Positions 23,243 through 36,900 of a DNA stretch of 64,000 nt are shown piece after piece. The notes beneath the pieces were generated by a model. It did not search any database and was not told where the DNA came from. It saw only the letters and a program-made list of their open reading frames with translations. The stretch comes from Verpa conica. Lineage: Eukaryota; Ascomycota; Pezizomycetes; Pezizales; Morchellaceae. A program made the position numbers and the translations under genes. The stretch covers positions 2,542,001 through 2,606,000 of the forward strand of contig JAUFSD010000001.1 in assembly GCA_033030425.1 (NCBI GenBank), read 5' to 3'. Position 1 is the first letter of the stretch. The number at the start of each line of letters is the position of its first letter.

Positions 23243-24488
23243 ATTAGAGTAAATAGAAAATAAAAAATCTATTACAATTCCATTTCTAAAACATCCAATA
23301 ATATACTACATGCTACTTAGTGAGAAAATCAAGCCTAAATATACAATTCCCCCGGCAATCAGCTCTCCAAAATATTACAAGGTGTTTTGACACAACTATA
23401 GGAAGCTTTTGCATTTCCTTGTTTATGATCTTCTCAGCACTTCCCAAGCTAGTCTCTGTGGGACGCTACAGTGAAACGTTACTTGTACCACCGACATCAT
23501 ATGTACGTGTGCTACCAAAAATGGGCAGACTCAATTTTTAGTTAATGATATAGCTGACGTGTCCAACACACAGCTCTGGCGCCTTGGCCTAAGTGAACAA
23601 ACGTTTTATAGAAACCAACCAGCCGATGCGCATATAAGTCAATAGGACATTGAATGAACAATACAACAAATCAGTGCATACTATGTACTCCCCCAGCAGT
23701 CCTCCTGCTAGGCCACAATCCCCCCCCTCCCCCAGGAGCGGTTATACCCTCCCTCCTTTTTATCCCAAAACAAAAGCCAAAACGAAACACGTATCAAGTA
23801 ACACTTTACAAAATTAGGAAACAAGAGAATTCTACGCCTGCCCTACCCGAAGCGTCTGATCAAAGAATAAGTCAAGGATTGAGAGATACGAGATAATCAA
23901 ATAGCAACCAAAATCGGAAAAACCCGTAGAATACCCCCCACTAAGAACATTGGCCAAATAAGCAGGTTAAGTAACAGGAAACTTATCCCTATCAGCAAAT
24001 ATCCTAACCGCACAAGGGAAAAAAGACTCGAATTAAAAATCCCCCCCAAAACAAAAAATGAAAATAGAAAAAGGGCCAAGTAGCTGATAATAAGAGATAG
24101 GAGAGAGGGAACCAACGTATTAAGCAAGTAAGGAATGATGATTCCATAAGGAAAGATAAGTGGAATAATAAACAAGTATAAAAAAAATTCAAAACCCCCC
24201 CAATTCAAACTCCGTTATTTTTCATTTATAGTGTTTTTCCATGTCATGGTTCACTGATTCATTTCATAAAGTTCGTCTCCTATCGGGGTTCCGCCAGCCC
24301 GTTGCTCCGGGACCAAGACTGAGATCCCTCTATTGAGATGAGAAAAAAGACAGCAGTGATAAAAACTGCATGTGAAAAAGGACCGATTGCCGAACCAAGC
24401 CTTTCCGCTAATTAATTTCTGGCGCTCTTTCCCCTTGTCGCTGAACTATGCACACGGAAACCTCTCACCAGGACCGGTGCCCTAACCT
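23243..24488. other. Convergent intergenic region
   Basis: No gene seen. The spacer lies between the 3' ends of the epimerase (+) and the acetyltransferase fusion (-). It has C-rich runs (23718-23735) and AT-rich, low-complexity sequence at 23900-24240 whose hydrophobic minus-strand frames look compositional. Confidence 0.55.
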
Positions 24489-26723
24489 TCACATGTCAAT
24501 GCCGTTCTGGTAGATCCCCCGGATAACTCTAGCAGGGTTTCCCGCGACAACCGTAAATGGTGGAACATCCTGCAAAAACCAGAATCAATAAATAACCCTA
24601 ATTGATGCTAAACACTAGAAAAAGTGATCCAAAAAACTTACCTTGGTCACAACGCTACCAGCGCCAACAACTGACCCTTTGCCAATAGTGATTCCACCCC
24701 TAATAACTCCTGTTAGGATAACTCTTACTGGACCTACAAAAGAATTAATGTAATATATATACTCACAATACTATAACATTACCCCCTAGCCAGCAGTCTT
24801 CTTCAATCATAACAGGCTTAGCTATTTCCGGACCTTGGGCCCCGTTACGCTTCCTAGGATCTATAGGGTGCGTGGCTGAATAAATGCTAACATTAGGTGA
24901 TAGGATGGTCCGGGCTTTGATTGTAACCTAAAAAAAACAATAGATTGTCAGTCAAAGTTAAGGACCTACCAACTAATTTACCTTCAAGTAAAGCAAATTT
25001 CGGGGAGGACTAACAGAGCAACTATCCAGAATTGTGCAACCGAACTCAATGTATACGTCTTTCCCTAGCCGGATATTATACCCGTAGCTACATGTAAACG
25101 GTGCATCAACTTGCACGTCTACTATATCACTAGGTTGACCCTGTTCAGTAACATATACTACCTTCGCAGGCGCTCCTGGTACATTTTGCTGCATGGGCGC
25201 CCCAGGTACGATATGCGTGGTTGCCCCCCAATTCCTTCCAGGCCGAAGGATATCCAGTAATAATCTCCCTCTCTCGGTTTTTGAAATACCCATGTTGGGG
25301 TTGGTTGAACTGTTAAAACGCAAACAAGCTGCCTTACATCGTTCACGTTCCTCAACTAATTCAGGTGCACTAGCGTGATACAACTCGGAGTTCATCATCT
25401 TTTCCTTTTCAGAACGTTGACGCGGAAGCGCAGAGCCGCTCGCGGCAGAAATTGCTGCCATCGATACAGAAGCATCACGATTTCCAACGACGGGAACAGG
25501 CGTCAAAGATGAGGGCGGTTGTTGTGGCGCAGGCGTGTACGGCTGATGGCTAGGCGTTTGTGTTGGTTTTTCACTTAAATAAGAATGTGCATACTGCTGT
25601 CTTATAGGCGAAATAGTGTCCTCCAAGCTTGGCTTGGATTCATCAATCACAATTGTAGCAACTGGTGCAGGTTGATATTGAATCTTCCGAATTTCTTCTG
25701 GTCGGTGATGGAGCTGCTTTGGAATAGCACTTATGGCTACATGAATAGGAGTTGGTGAAGCCGACGCGGATTCCGGTTGTTCTGTTTTCGATTGAATACT
25801 AACGGGAGTGGTTCCGGTATTTCCACTCTTTCCCGGAGGCTTCTGCCAGTTGATCTTCCCAGAATAGCCTTCACATACAAAACCACCACGTTTGCAATTG
25901 CTGCCTGTGATCGTTGCTGTCAGTTCCACAACACAAAGTATAAGTTAGGTTTAAAACAGACGGAACGCAGTGAAGCCCCTATGGGTTTTGAAGACCAATA
26001 CCATAGTTCCTTATAGTCCAGAAAAATTGATAAAAGAAAAATTGTGAACAAACATTCTGGTTTTCCTTCGTCGCACTTCTTCTTTCTCCGTCTACAAGTA
26101 ATGCAGCCCGTTTTTGTTCGATTGCTAAATATTCTCTTTCGCTTTTTAGATTCCCCTTGTGTTGTTCCAGGCTGTGGGGACCCTTCTTGAGTGCCAGCTC
26201 TTGTGCGTCCATCATCGTTTCCCTTTACATCCTCATCCACACTATAGCTGCCGGTATGATCTTCAGGCCCCAGACTTGACTGCTGTCGTTGCTGATTGAT
26301 GTGGTGTGAGCTGCCTGGTTTCTCTTCTGCCATGGCTGCTTCATGGGCAGCCAAATGATGTTGTGTAATTTGAGTTGTAGGGGTTACTGCTCGCTGTTGA
26401 CTTGAAACTTCCGGGGATCTCTTTCGCTTATGCGAAGTCCCCGACACCTCTACAGATCTAGCACGAGCTCCTTGCCGCCACTCTTCGCCTTGCCGGGGCG
26501 AGTTGAGAGTCGAGGCCGAGCCGTTACTCCCACTACCACCTTTAGCGGGCTGGGCAACTATCGGGGGCAGCTGAGATCGGTGATTCATGACAGTTATGGT
26601 TCCGTTTGTACTCCCGCTCCCGTTCCCATTGTTAACAGCAGTAAATTTCTGCGATTTCGACTCTTCATTGTTATCAGTAGGCGAAGGGTTGGCCGAGCCC
26701 CCATCGTTCCGCATATCTACCAT
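24489..26723 (-). CDS. Zn2Cys6 DNA-binding / maltose O-acetyltransferase fusion protein
   Basis: Five minus-strand exons (26723-26054, 25904-24982, 24927-24767, 24699-24642, 24569-24489) join in phase to 630 aa. Residues 1-200 are low-complexity (Gly/Ser/Gln, with a basic SHKRKR patch). A canonical fungal binuclear zinc cluster follows at about 205-235, spaced C-x2-C-x6-C-x6-C-x2-C-x6-C; intron 1 splits the codon of its fourth Cys. After a Pro/Gln/Ser linker come a Mac domain (about 383-445, EKEKMMNSELYHA...ERCKAACLRFN) and a left-handed beta-helix acetyltransferase (about 495-620). The latter has DAPFTCSYGYNIRLGK, YSATHPIDPRKR with the catalytic His, IEEDCWLGGNVIVLGG, GKGSVVGAGSVVTKDVPP and VVAGNPARVI. 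The intron 3 acceptor is GTTATTAG; earlier AGs give stops or break the hexapeptide rhythm. Acetyl-CoA would be the donor; acceptor and target DNA are unknown. Confidence 0.9.
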
Positions 26724-27030
26724 GGCGAAGAAAACAATGTCGCGGTCGCGGTAACAGTAGGTGCAGTGGCAACAAGCAGCAGCAAAGATAGGAGGGGTGA
26801 GTAAGAAGGAAAGAACCGGTGTGTGAGAAGAGACGCGATCGGGATAGAGACCAGTGGCTAGCGTGCAGTAGCGGTCGCAAGTGGACCTATTGGCCTATCA
26901 GGCAGCCCAGCACCAACAGAGTGGATTGTAAGACGCGCAGCAAGCCCGAAATTGCAATGTGGAAGAGTCAATGTGGTGAGTGAGGGTTTTTAGCGAGCAG
27001 AAGACAAAACCGTCGAAAGGCAGTAGCAAG

Positions 27031-27065
27031 GGAGAGGAGGAGGAGAGGAGGAGGAGGAGGAAGGA
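27031..27065. repeat. (GGA)n polypurine tract
   Basis: Interrupted GGA/GAG repeat in the upstream region of the zinc-cluster/acetyltransferase gene; a pyrimidine-rich tract on that gene's sense strand. Confidence 0.75.
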
Positions 27066-27156
27066 AATGGATGGGATTAGAAGAGGTGGGTAAAGGGTCG
27101 ATGAAATCGATTTGTGGGTTGATTTACTAATTGACTGATTTGCTAGGAGACTGGCT

Positions 27157-27190
27157 GAATGATTGAATGATTGAATGATTGATCGATTGA
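27157..27190. repeat. GATTGAAT-type short tandem repeat
   Basis: Tandem near-copies of GATTGAAT, then GATTGATC and GATTGATG. Confidence 0.75.
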
Positions 27191-27404
27191 TGGATGGAAA
27201 GTGGGAAAGCCAGAGAGGTGATGGCTATGAGAGGAGGGGGTGGAAGTGTGGTTGTGGTGGTGGAGATGGTAGAGGTTAGAGGTGGAAGAGGTGAGAGGGA
27301 GGGTGGATGTGAAGAAGAGAAGAAGCGGTGTAGACGCTGGGGCGGTACTGGTGCTACCCTGAGGGAAACGAGAGAAGCGTGAGCAAAGGGAAGGAGAGCA
27401 GCAG

Positions 27405-27452
27405 CACCGGCAACGGCAAGCAGCAACAGCAGCAGCAACAGCAACAGCAAAA
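27405..27452. repeat. CAG/CAA-type trinucleotide repeat
   Basis: Imperfect run of CAG, CAA and related triplets in the low-complexity upstream region of the fusion gene. Confidence 0.7.
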
Positions 27453-27900
27453 CGATGCTCCGCAGAACAAAGTGGGCAGGCCCAGCTGGCGGGAGTGATG
27501 GGACGTGATGGAATGAGCGCCCCGGCGATTGAGCAGCGCGTGGAGGGAGTGTGTCTGGCGCTTTTACAGGGGTAGCAACTGGCTCCTGCTGAAGCCAGAG
27601 TCAGCGGGTGGCAGATCAGGATTGGGCTGGCAAGGTTCCTACTGGCGTGTGACACTCCCATCGACTGCCTCGATGCGCACATTTGTTTGCGCCAAACGCG
27701 CCTGCGGACCGTTTATCCAAATCCGTGCGTTCATCGCGCCAAATGCAGTACGTAAACTTCCCGTTCTTGGAACATCACTGCGTCTTGATGATGCTTCCTT
27801 CCCACCTCCACCTCCACCCCCGCTTCAGATCACTTGTTTGCCTTCCCTTTCACTCTAAGTGTGATAGAACTTAATTTAACCTGGAATACGTGTCTCTCAA

Positions 27901-30900
27901 TCAGGATATATCTGCAATAACGAAAAATAAATGATGAGCTCAGATACCTACGTATGTATGTACAAAGTTTCCGGGTCGCTAGCTAGCCGTGCTGTTCCTA
28001 GCTGCCAGTGACGCCCGTCGCGAGATACCCACCATTCCCCTCTCATGCCGCTCTTCTCGCCGCGGCAGCGAGTCGGCTGCTGCTCTCAATATTGGTTACC
28101 CACCCACACGTACCCCTCATGCACGGCGAGCATCCAACCAATGCCGCGTCAGCCCAATTGATGAGTGAGAGATAAATTATGAGGAAGCCACTATGGGCCT
28201 ACAAGAAGCCGTTTCTACAGAGCGACACAATGCTGCTGCCGCAGGGCAGTGTTCTTGTGATCCAATTCCTGTGTTTCGAGCTCTTGCTCTATTTCTGGCG
28301 TTAGATGTACGGCACCAGCGTGTGTTTGTGGAGGAAGAAAAGAAAAGAAGAGAGGAGCCCTAAAGCGACTGGTTTAGGTCTCGGCTTCTCGTTCTAGATG
28401 AATTAGCCGAGGCGAGAATATGTATCAACCAGCCAGCAAATGGCCGAACGCCACCCTGGGCTACATTGGATAGGCGCTTATGGGCCCACGAGGCTGGTTC
28501 CCATCTCATATACATTTCCCTTTCTCAGCGATTGAGGACACGAAACAAACCTCATACAGGCGTCCAGTGTGGATCCCATCTTCTTTCACACAGAAATATT
28601 TCCGGACCCCCCCCTACAAATCACCAGTGCCCGTCATTTCCAGAGTACTGAGCTATGGCTTAGAACATGCTGCGCAAATTGTACTCTCAACAGCGGGAAA
28701 AAGAGACCTCGGGCAGACTAGATATTTTCTCAGCTCCTCAAGCTGGACTTCCCGCGTACCCGCGAGGGTTTTTACTATTTACTGTTATTTTATTTATTTA
28801 TTTTCCCGGGAGTTGTTGGGCCTCGCTAGCGTCAGTTTGACCTGGTTTGACCATATCCGCATACTTCTTGTCCCACGAGTACCGGTGTGCGTTAGGAATT
28901 CTTCAGGCAGCGAGCGGGTCACTCGTGTGTCCAACCCCGAAATTCTCTCCGTTCTCCCGCGTCATCCGATTCGTGCGGAACCCCCCCCCTTGAGAGGGTG
29001 ATTTAATCACAAAAGAAAACAATGAAAAAGATCAAAGACAAAATAGACAGTCAAGAGGCCAAAGAACAAGACTTTAGAGTAAATATGCTATATACACCTC
29101 TGCTGACAGACCATATACGAGAATGATCAAACGAGCAAGCGAAAGAATCTGATCTGCAAGGCCAAAAAACGAACCTATTCCTGAAGCAAGTTTATGCGCA
29201 CAAGCGTCCTGATCTGCCGGAGCATGCGCGACACCCCCCTCCTCACAGCACTTCGGTCGGTACATTCCCCCCCCCCACCCAAATAAAAAAAAACTCAACT
29301 ATTGCGGAAACCTTCGCTCAGCTGCCATATGAAGCAGCACAGCGTCTCGCCAGTCCCTAAAATCAGCGGAAGACTAGAATACCTTCCTATCTTTCCTTTG
29401 CACGTATTCCCATCACTTGATTATCCCAAACCTCAGGGGAAGGAAACAGAATAATTACAAGGTACTTACCCCGCGCATCACCACACCACACCGGCGTGTG
29501 TTATCCGACCTACTGTTGTCTTGCGGCGCAAAACACGATAGATTTGTGATAACGCAGCGTGCGGCAAAAAAAGACGTCACACGCAGCGTCTCTTACGATC
29601 TGATAGGGAGTATTATTACTCCGCCCACGCCCAAGTATGGATGCACGTACCAATTATCGATCCCAGCGGTCAATAGAATTTCTCCCAACATGCTGGTCAC
29701 ATTCAAGACTACCTCATTTTTGCATGAGAGAATCGCTAAATATTCACTTGGGTATTTCTTTCCTCCCACCCTCGTTTTCCGCCTTTTTTTCTCTCCCTCT
29801 TACCCTTCGTTTCTAGAAGATCAACTACCTGCACCCTAGAAGACTCGCTAATTCCCAGAAAAAGAAACTTCTCTGCAAGAATGTCTTACCCAAGGTTAGC
29901 TAGACTAGCGGAAACCAGATATTGGAGAACCCGAGAATCCAGCCACACAATAGACCTTAATCTCATGAATCACGCGTTTATTCACCCGACGGGCACCGGG
30001 CAGATTCTCTCTCGGGGTCCACCCCAAAGCAGAGATCATTGTAGGTGTATGACACGATTGTGATTACTGATACAAAAGGTATCCGGCTGAATTTAGTCAC
30101 TAATACCGCGTCTGTTAAAGGTTATGAACGGCTCGGTGTATCATAACAATTGACAGCCCCAAACCCCTATACCCCCAAACCCCTAAATCCCTAAACCAAC
30201 ACCTAGTCACTGTAATTGAATTACTGGAGACACGCTACTACCTAGAACATGCTCGCTCAGAGTATATGTGCATAACTCAATGTGCCTGTACCTGCTCTAT
30301 TAACTATGGTATAAGGAGTCTATGATTAGTATCAGCTAGTTGGCGGGTGCAATCAAACCGATAGTGCGATAACCAGGATTTAAAATACGCAGTTAGAGGT
30401 ACCAACTGGTTATAACCTCAATTGATGGGACGCGGATGTATGGATGTTGCAGGCATTTTACTACAAAATCCCATAAAAACACCCTCTCTCCGACAAAAGA
30501 AATAGGCCTACATACTCATCTGGTTTGGCAATCCATGGTAACTACTGTGTTGAGAATGATCTCGGGTAAACGTTACTATTGGCGCGAGCCACTAGTACAG
30601 AGTTGGTTTCACTGATATCGACCTTGCTGAAGTCGATCACAGACCTCTCTCTCGTACAATGCGCGTAATCCAATTCTACCTTCCTTTACTTCCGCCGCTT
30701 ATTTATAAATTCAAGTGACAATAGACAAACGGTTCGTGCTTACAATCGCGCAGGTCTCCTTATCCGTGTAATCAGTGCATATTTCCCTGCTCGATCTTGT
30801 AAGCATGTACCCCGTACTTCATGTACGCCAAGAACACCTAAAAGTATATTACCCCAGCACGCAGCTTCTAGGTAATATTCATTCCGGAACACGTTTAGTC

Positions 30901-33900
30901 TTGATAGAGCCGGAAGGGACATTAGGATACCTTTACAATATACATCATGCACCCTACTCTAGAGACACATATACCCCTACCCGCGCAAATCGTGGTCCTG
31001 GTAAGCGTAGCTGCTAAACCCGGCACGCGCGCTTAAAGCGTAAGTATTAATTCCATGGTTACGCTCTACACACTCCTCCGCTCCACTTAACCAGGGTCGG
31101 AACAAATAAGACGCAAGAATCCACACAGTACCCCAATAGGTAAGCCCATCGCTAGCACCACGTGGCTGATGGGGACGTTTCGTGTCGTGTTTTAGCCCTA
31201 TACTACCCACTACGTCAATTATAAGCGGCTTCGCACGTGGTATAGAGGACCAAATTAACTCACGAGGAGCTCGGGTTCGCTTGTTCTAGCCTTTGGCAGT
31301 TTAGAGAAGGGCCAGGCATCATCTAGCGGATGGGGTCGCTGGCCAATCATGTCGATGGCAACCACCGACCAGGGTTTTCTTTTTGCAATATAATGGTGGT
31401 ATGTGCCAGCTGAGCTGGGCATATGCATAGCTGCTCATAGAGGGGAATTCGGTCAATGTGCGTTAGATAAATCGGCTCGGAGATATTGACCCTCTTATTC
31501 CTTGGCTGCGGAATGAAAGACGTTGGGTTTCGCCTAGAATACCGTGACCTACACCGGCCGTTGCAACGACTTACCGGTACGCGAGGTTGATCCCCAAAAG
31601 ACCCCCATCTCTGGTCGTTTGAAAAAAGGGGAAAGGTGGGGGACCGCTTATTTTTGGCTGCTTGGCGAGAACTGCCGATATCCCGTGAAGACAAACAGGG
31701 GCGAGGCCGACGATCCAACGACGGGAATACCAGGGCTCAAAAAGTTGAAAAAAATGCCTGCACTCTATTGGAAGCTCGTCCTCCCATGCATGATTGGTGC
31801 CTTACCGTAGCCTAAAAGTCGCATTGGATTATCCTGAATCTCGGCCTGAAGAATAATAGGAATAAATATAGTACATACCGCGATGGCTAAGGATTTCCGT
31901 AATTTCTGCAACAAGCGATCGATACGTGTTGCCGTATAGGGTGCCACAACTGGATGGGCTCACTTGAGACCCCACCGGTCATTTGTTGGTAATGATACCT
32001 TCCCTAATGTGCCTTTACCGGCGTCAAGGCGTCTGTAGGGTGCGCTTTCATTTCACGCCGGAGTGTGTATACCACTCAAATTTAGAGTATTAAGCCATAT
32101 GCATCCACGCTCTTTGGGCAATCTCAGAAATGTTTCATCACGACCGTGGCTGTGGGTCTTGGAGGTGTCAAATTTCTGTAGACTAGTAAGTCTAGATTGC
32201 TCTCCACTCAATGGCATAGGACAGACAAAATACCTTATCCATGATACTGGGGCTTTTCTCCATTTCACTGCCACTTATGATAATAGATTGATACCATAAG
32301 CGAGCTTGCCACTGCAAAGGCGGCATACCTTGGGAACGGAAAGGCCTTTTTTTTTTTACAATGACCTGGTTAAGGTTGTACCAAGGCAGCACAACATGTA
32401 CAACACATGTCTTAAAAACTACAACTATTCTTGTATTATAAGTATTGCCGCTTAACCGCGCTTATGCCATGCGCCTTCACCGGAGAAGAGACGACTGTGC
32501 GCTTTGTTGGCCAAGATATAACATTACGACCAAGGTTAATATATTAGTTGGTTTCACAAGTGAGGAGGGGGTGGTATACACTACTCAAGACAAACAACAA
32601 GAACCTGAATATGCAAATTTACCAACAATGTCACGAATCAAAAAGCAAGATTCCTGTTATCTCCCTAGGGGGGACCGTGAGTTGTGAAAAGATTGGACAT
32701 TTATCCGATGCCAATGACATCGTTTTTCACTAACTCTCGCCACGCAAATATTTGGTCAGGTGTGAGAACTCTCTGACAAGGTCATAAACCTTGGAATTTT
32801 GATCAACCCTCCCCCCCGACGATCAAGAACACGAAGGGTAGGTATTCAGATGTGTGTCTCTGGCCCCCTCTGCTGCACATAGAGGTGAGTTGATGGCGCA
32901 GGAGAAACTAGGACTAAAGCTGGATCATTGGGTGGGAATAAGCGTCTGTCGCGTTCTCGCCCAAGCGCAGCGATATATCGTTTTATTCTTGTCAGAACGC
33001 TGCTGGACGCGGCCTTGGCGGAGTGTTATTGCGCTTGTTAGTTAATGATGACCAGTTGGAGCTATCCTATGCGCTCATAGCACTTGTACATATTGTTATT
33101 TTCAGATCGGCGATTCAGAGAAAGGGAAAGGGAAAGGGAAAAAAAGGAAAAAAATAATATCCTTACACGCTGCATGTTCCGTATTCCGTGGGGCCAGTAA
33201 ACTGTTTAGAATTAGATGTTCACGTACTATTGATTTCACATGTAGAGAGGGAGCTAGCTTTGCTGTGGCTGTGTGTGGTCTTAGGAGTTGTCCTTTCTCA
33301 GGTGCGGAAAGCAGCTAGCCTGATAAGCTGAGTCTGCTCTATTCCGTACAAGCGTGGGTCTACAAACAAGCAATCCAAATAATATTAATGTGGTCTGGAG
33401 CAAGCTAGGTTCAAACGGTTCTTCTAGAACTCGGTGGGCTCTGGGAAAAATGTGCCAGCCTTATAGTGATTACTTATGAGTTAAAGCGCTTTTGCTATTT
33501 TTTTTATTTATTTTTTATCTTGCGCTTTGACAGTACGAGGCTCCGAAGTCGGCTATATTATTACTCCTGAGTGAAGAAGGTTAGGCCAAGACGCGGCTCT
33601 CGTGTCTGTAGTTGCGAGGCGCAGCAACCCCCCCCCCCAAACCAAGAAGTCGCACACCGTGTTTAGAAAATAAAAATAAAAAATAAAGAATAAAATCCTG
33701 TTTAGTCAAGCACAGGCGCAGTCTATCATTGCCTAAAAAAAATTGAGGTCTTTTCTTTTCTTTTTTTTCTCTTGATCATACGCTAGATAATTCATTGAGT
33801 GAGATATCAGCCTGAGGCCCTAGCTGAGCGTCGATCGTGTCACCTACTTCTCAAGCTTAGTGTAACTCGCACCGGTGTGACAGCGGTACAAGAGTGCGAA

Positions 33901-36900
33901 ATACGTACTTTTTTTTTAAAAAAAAACTGCTTTAGCCAGAGTATGATATGGAAGTACTATGCACATGCGCCTTGGCGCATGGGGATGTAGGTACCAAAGG
34001 TAGAGTAGATATGTAGATATGCGGGAAAATGCACATTTCGCCCCAGCAGTGAGTAAAATACCTACATTTTTCACACCCACCCCCCTCCCCCAAGCTAATA
34101 TTCGGGATAAAGGATGTAGACTGAGGTTCTAGTTTAGTGTCTAGTCCTATTTATGTTTTTCTTGTCAAGAGCCTGGTTTGTTTGCTCAGGGTTACGTATT
34201 GTTTAACCATAACATGAGTTAATTTCAGATCTAGCTTCCTCAATTACATATATGTTCTTTAGTCAAAGCAAGGCTATATAGAACCTACGCCTTACATCTA
34301 CCTGACAGATCACAAGGCTTTAGTATTTCAGGATCTCAGTTAATGTGCCCTGTTTTCCGGTGCTCTACGCACATTTATAGCTAGATGCACAAGTGATATT
34401 TTTTTTGTGCACTTGGCCATAAAGAGCGAATTAATGGGTTGAAGTTCAACAATAAGTACGTACATACAATTAATCGATAGGTAGCCCTGGTTTTATTTTA
34501 ATTCTAAACAAGCTCTTGTCTAGGATGTTTGTATTGCATCAAAACCAATGCAGGCTAGATCGATGCATGTAGGAGAAGTAATTGACAAATCCCCAGCACC
34601 TAAGCGGCGCGTATTATATAGAGTGTGTGTAGGGGGGGGGGGAGGTTTCCGTGCGTTTAGATGTTCTGTATAACTTGAACGCGAACATGTTCCATGAATC
34701 TCAATGTCAGGCTCTTACACTGCAAAATATACCAAGGCTTTAATCTATCACTGTAATCTAAAAGCATGTAATACAGGCTTAATAGGCAGGAACATATCAA
34801 GTAATCAGCGCCATTGCTTATGTTAGCGCTTAGCTAGCCGATTACAATCCGCCTAGCATAGCCGGTAATCTGAATAGAACTGTAATTAGCAGCCGCGGAT
34901 TATCACAGATTCGGGATTTTTTTTTGAACGCGTTATTAGTAAGGTTTGGATTAATCTTACCGGGAATATAGTGGGCTTATATTTATATCACTTATCTAGT
35001 CTGCGTCTTGCGCTGCTTAGAAGGAATAGGGGATGATTCAGATGTGGAATTTACTTTGTAAGGAGGTATGGGAAAGCGAAAGGGAGTGGTGTGTTATTGT
35101 GTATGTTAGAGCTTCAGGCTGGAGTGGAGGACTACCATAGCCAAAAGGCTGCATGTAGTATATGAGAAGAAAAAAAAAGGCGCTGCTTATATGTATGTGT
35201 GCAAGGGTGTAGGAGGGTGACGGGACTCCGGAGACACATAGTCAGCTTCGTCAGACGCCGAAGTTTAAAGGCGTTGATCTTATTAGTACATTGCCCTAGG
35301 TTTCGTTTATTCCACGGCTTTTGATGCATGTGGTATTCGATGACACACCCAGGGACTATAAAAGTGACTTGAACAAAAGCGAACTATTGATTTCCTAGCC
35401 AGTGAGGATAGAAGTGTTGAGTATATGGTCTACTTACACGCTCTATAGATTTTAAACCCTAGTACGATATAATATTATGTGTCCTTAGTTATAATAGTAT
35501 GATTAAGCAGAGAGCAAGTGCCCTGTATGGTTGTTAAAACCTTCCTACTATAATATACCCTTATGCGTAAGGGATCGATCTTTATACAAGAGAGGAATGA
35601 GAGGTTCAATAACTATTATCTAGTGGGTAGAACCCTATATATTTCGTATACAAATTTTCGAGAACATTACCCCCTGATTAAATTAGCCTGCTATTAGTGG
35701 AAATAGTTTACTTGGCTATTATCTCCCCCAAAAGTATTTCAGGTCTCACTTCTATGCTTAAAGTCAGAGCACCGTATAAAAGCCAGATGTAACGAACAGG
35801 GCTACACCGAAACCGCAAGACAGATAGGCAATACTACTAGGAGCATCAATAGAATTATTACTCTAGCTCTCGACCTCGGAGCTAATTCTAACAGGTATTC
35901 ACTGCTTATAATTAAGCCTGAAAATCTGCTCAATAAACCCGAGAGTGATTCCTACCTTACGTTTTTAGCCCAGGCTTCACAGTGCTATAGTCGAGTGATA
36001 TACTATGAATGGTATATAATAGTAGTAACTTAAGTTTTGTAAATGCTAAGCGGTGAATGTAGATAGTCACAATATACTGCATCAACAAGAAAGGGACCTT
36101 GTCCAGGTGTGCCACTCCGCCCTATCTCCCGCCCACCCTCCACCGAATTGCACTTTAATATATACTAGATAGACGCCTATGCTCTCTGGGGCTAATCGAT
36201 ATATAGGCCATATTACTCTCTCGATGACTTAGGGCGAAATGGGCGTGGTTTCTCCCATAGTACACCCAGGTAAGCACTACACGCCTGGTACTCTAATGTG
36301 TAGGGTCTCACCTAGGAGTATTTGCCTCATACTTATTTCTGTTTCGCTCGCGCAGCCCCCCCCTTGTGCCAGTGTGTGACTGGGCGTATTTATCCTTTCC
36401 TTGATGCTGTGCGTACATATACGCACGAAAAATAACATAAGGATACACAGGCCACAAGCCATACCAGTATATAAATGTACTGTGATGAAGTACTTCCCAT
36501 ACATGTTAGATATAATAAAATTATCCATATAATATATATAAGGATTGGAAGATCGAAAACCTAAATTCACTTAACAAAAAGATCTGAAATAAAGTAGAGT
36601 TAAGCAACTACTTATTCCTATCAAATATAACGAACCCAAGTGTAATACCGGAACTAGTTATTGATCTAGTGGGAGTTGAGGATTGATTATCTGATATCTA
36701 GGTTTGGAGTTATGATCTGTACCGATACACGGCGTGTAAGTGTGTTATCTCATTTATAGTGTCTCTGGGTTCGGGGCTCTGTAGACCTATGTAGATTAAG
36801 TAGAAGATAGATAACGGTATACGATACTGGAAATCACGCTTTTTGAAAGGCTAGTAGTAGTAGAGTAAGTCAGGATAAAAACGTAAAATATAATATAGCA

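Larger units (their letters stand above)
26724..27900. other. Low-complexity 5' region of the fusion gene
   Basis: About 1 kb upstream of the fusion-gene start is built of simple sequence: (GGA)n at 27031-27065, a GATTGAAT-type tandem at 27157-27190, GGT/GGA-rich DNA at 27230-27340, and CAG/CAA-type repeats at 27405-27452. On the minus strand these read as CT-, CCT- and TGC-rich leader DNA. Open frames here are low-complexity (Leu/Ser/Pro runs), so I call none of them genes. Confidence 0.6.

Noticed and set aside
27127..27682. Leu/Ser/Thr-rich minus-strand frames of 107 and 179 aa
   Set aside because: Translations of simple repeats (CAG/CAA, GGT, GATTGAAT); low complexity rather than coding.
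28480..29001. 173-aa plus-strand open frame
   Set aside because: No motif, C-terminal low-complexity, overlaps another open frame, and no leader or splice support.
29417..29839. 140-aa plus-strand open frame
   Set aside because: Composition looks random and no family is recognised; lies in the gene-poor region rich in homopolymers.
31347..31718. 123-aa minus-strand open frame
   Set aside because: Arg/Pro-rich without a domain; a second frame is open on the opposite strand; not supportable as a gene.
33900..33927. T9-A9 hairpin
   Set aside because: Simple homopolymer pairing, common in AT-rich spacers; no sign of a terminator or element.
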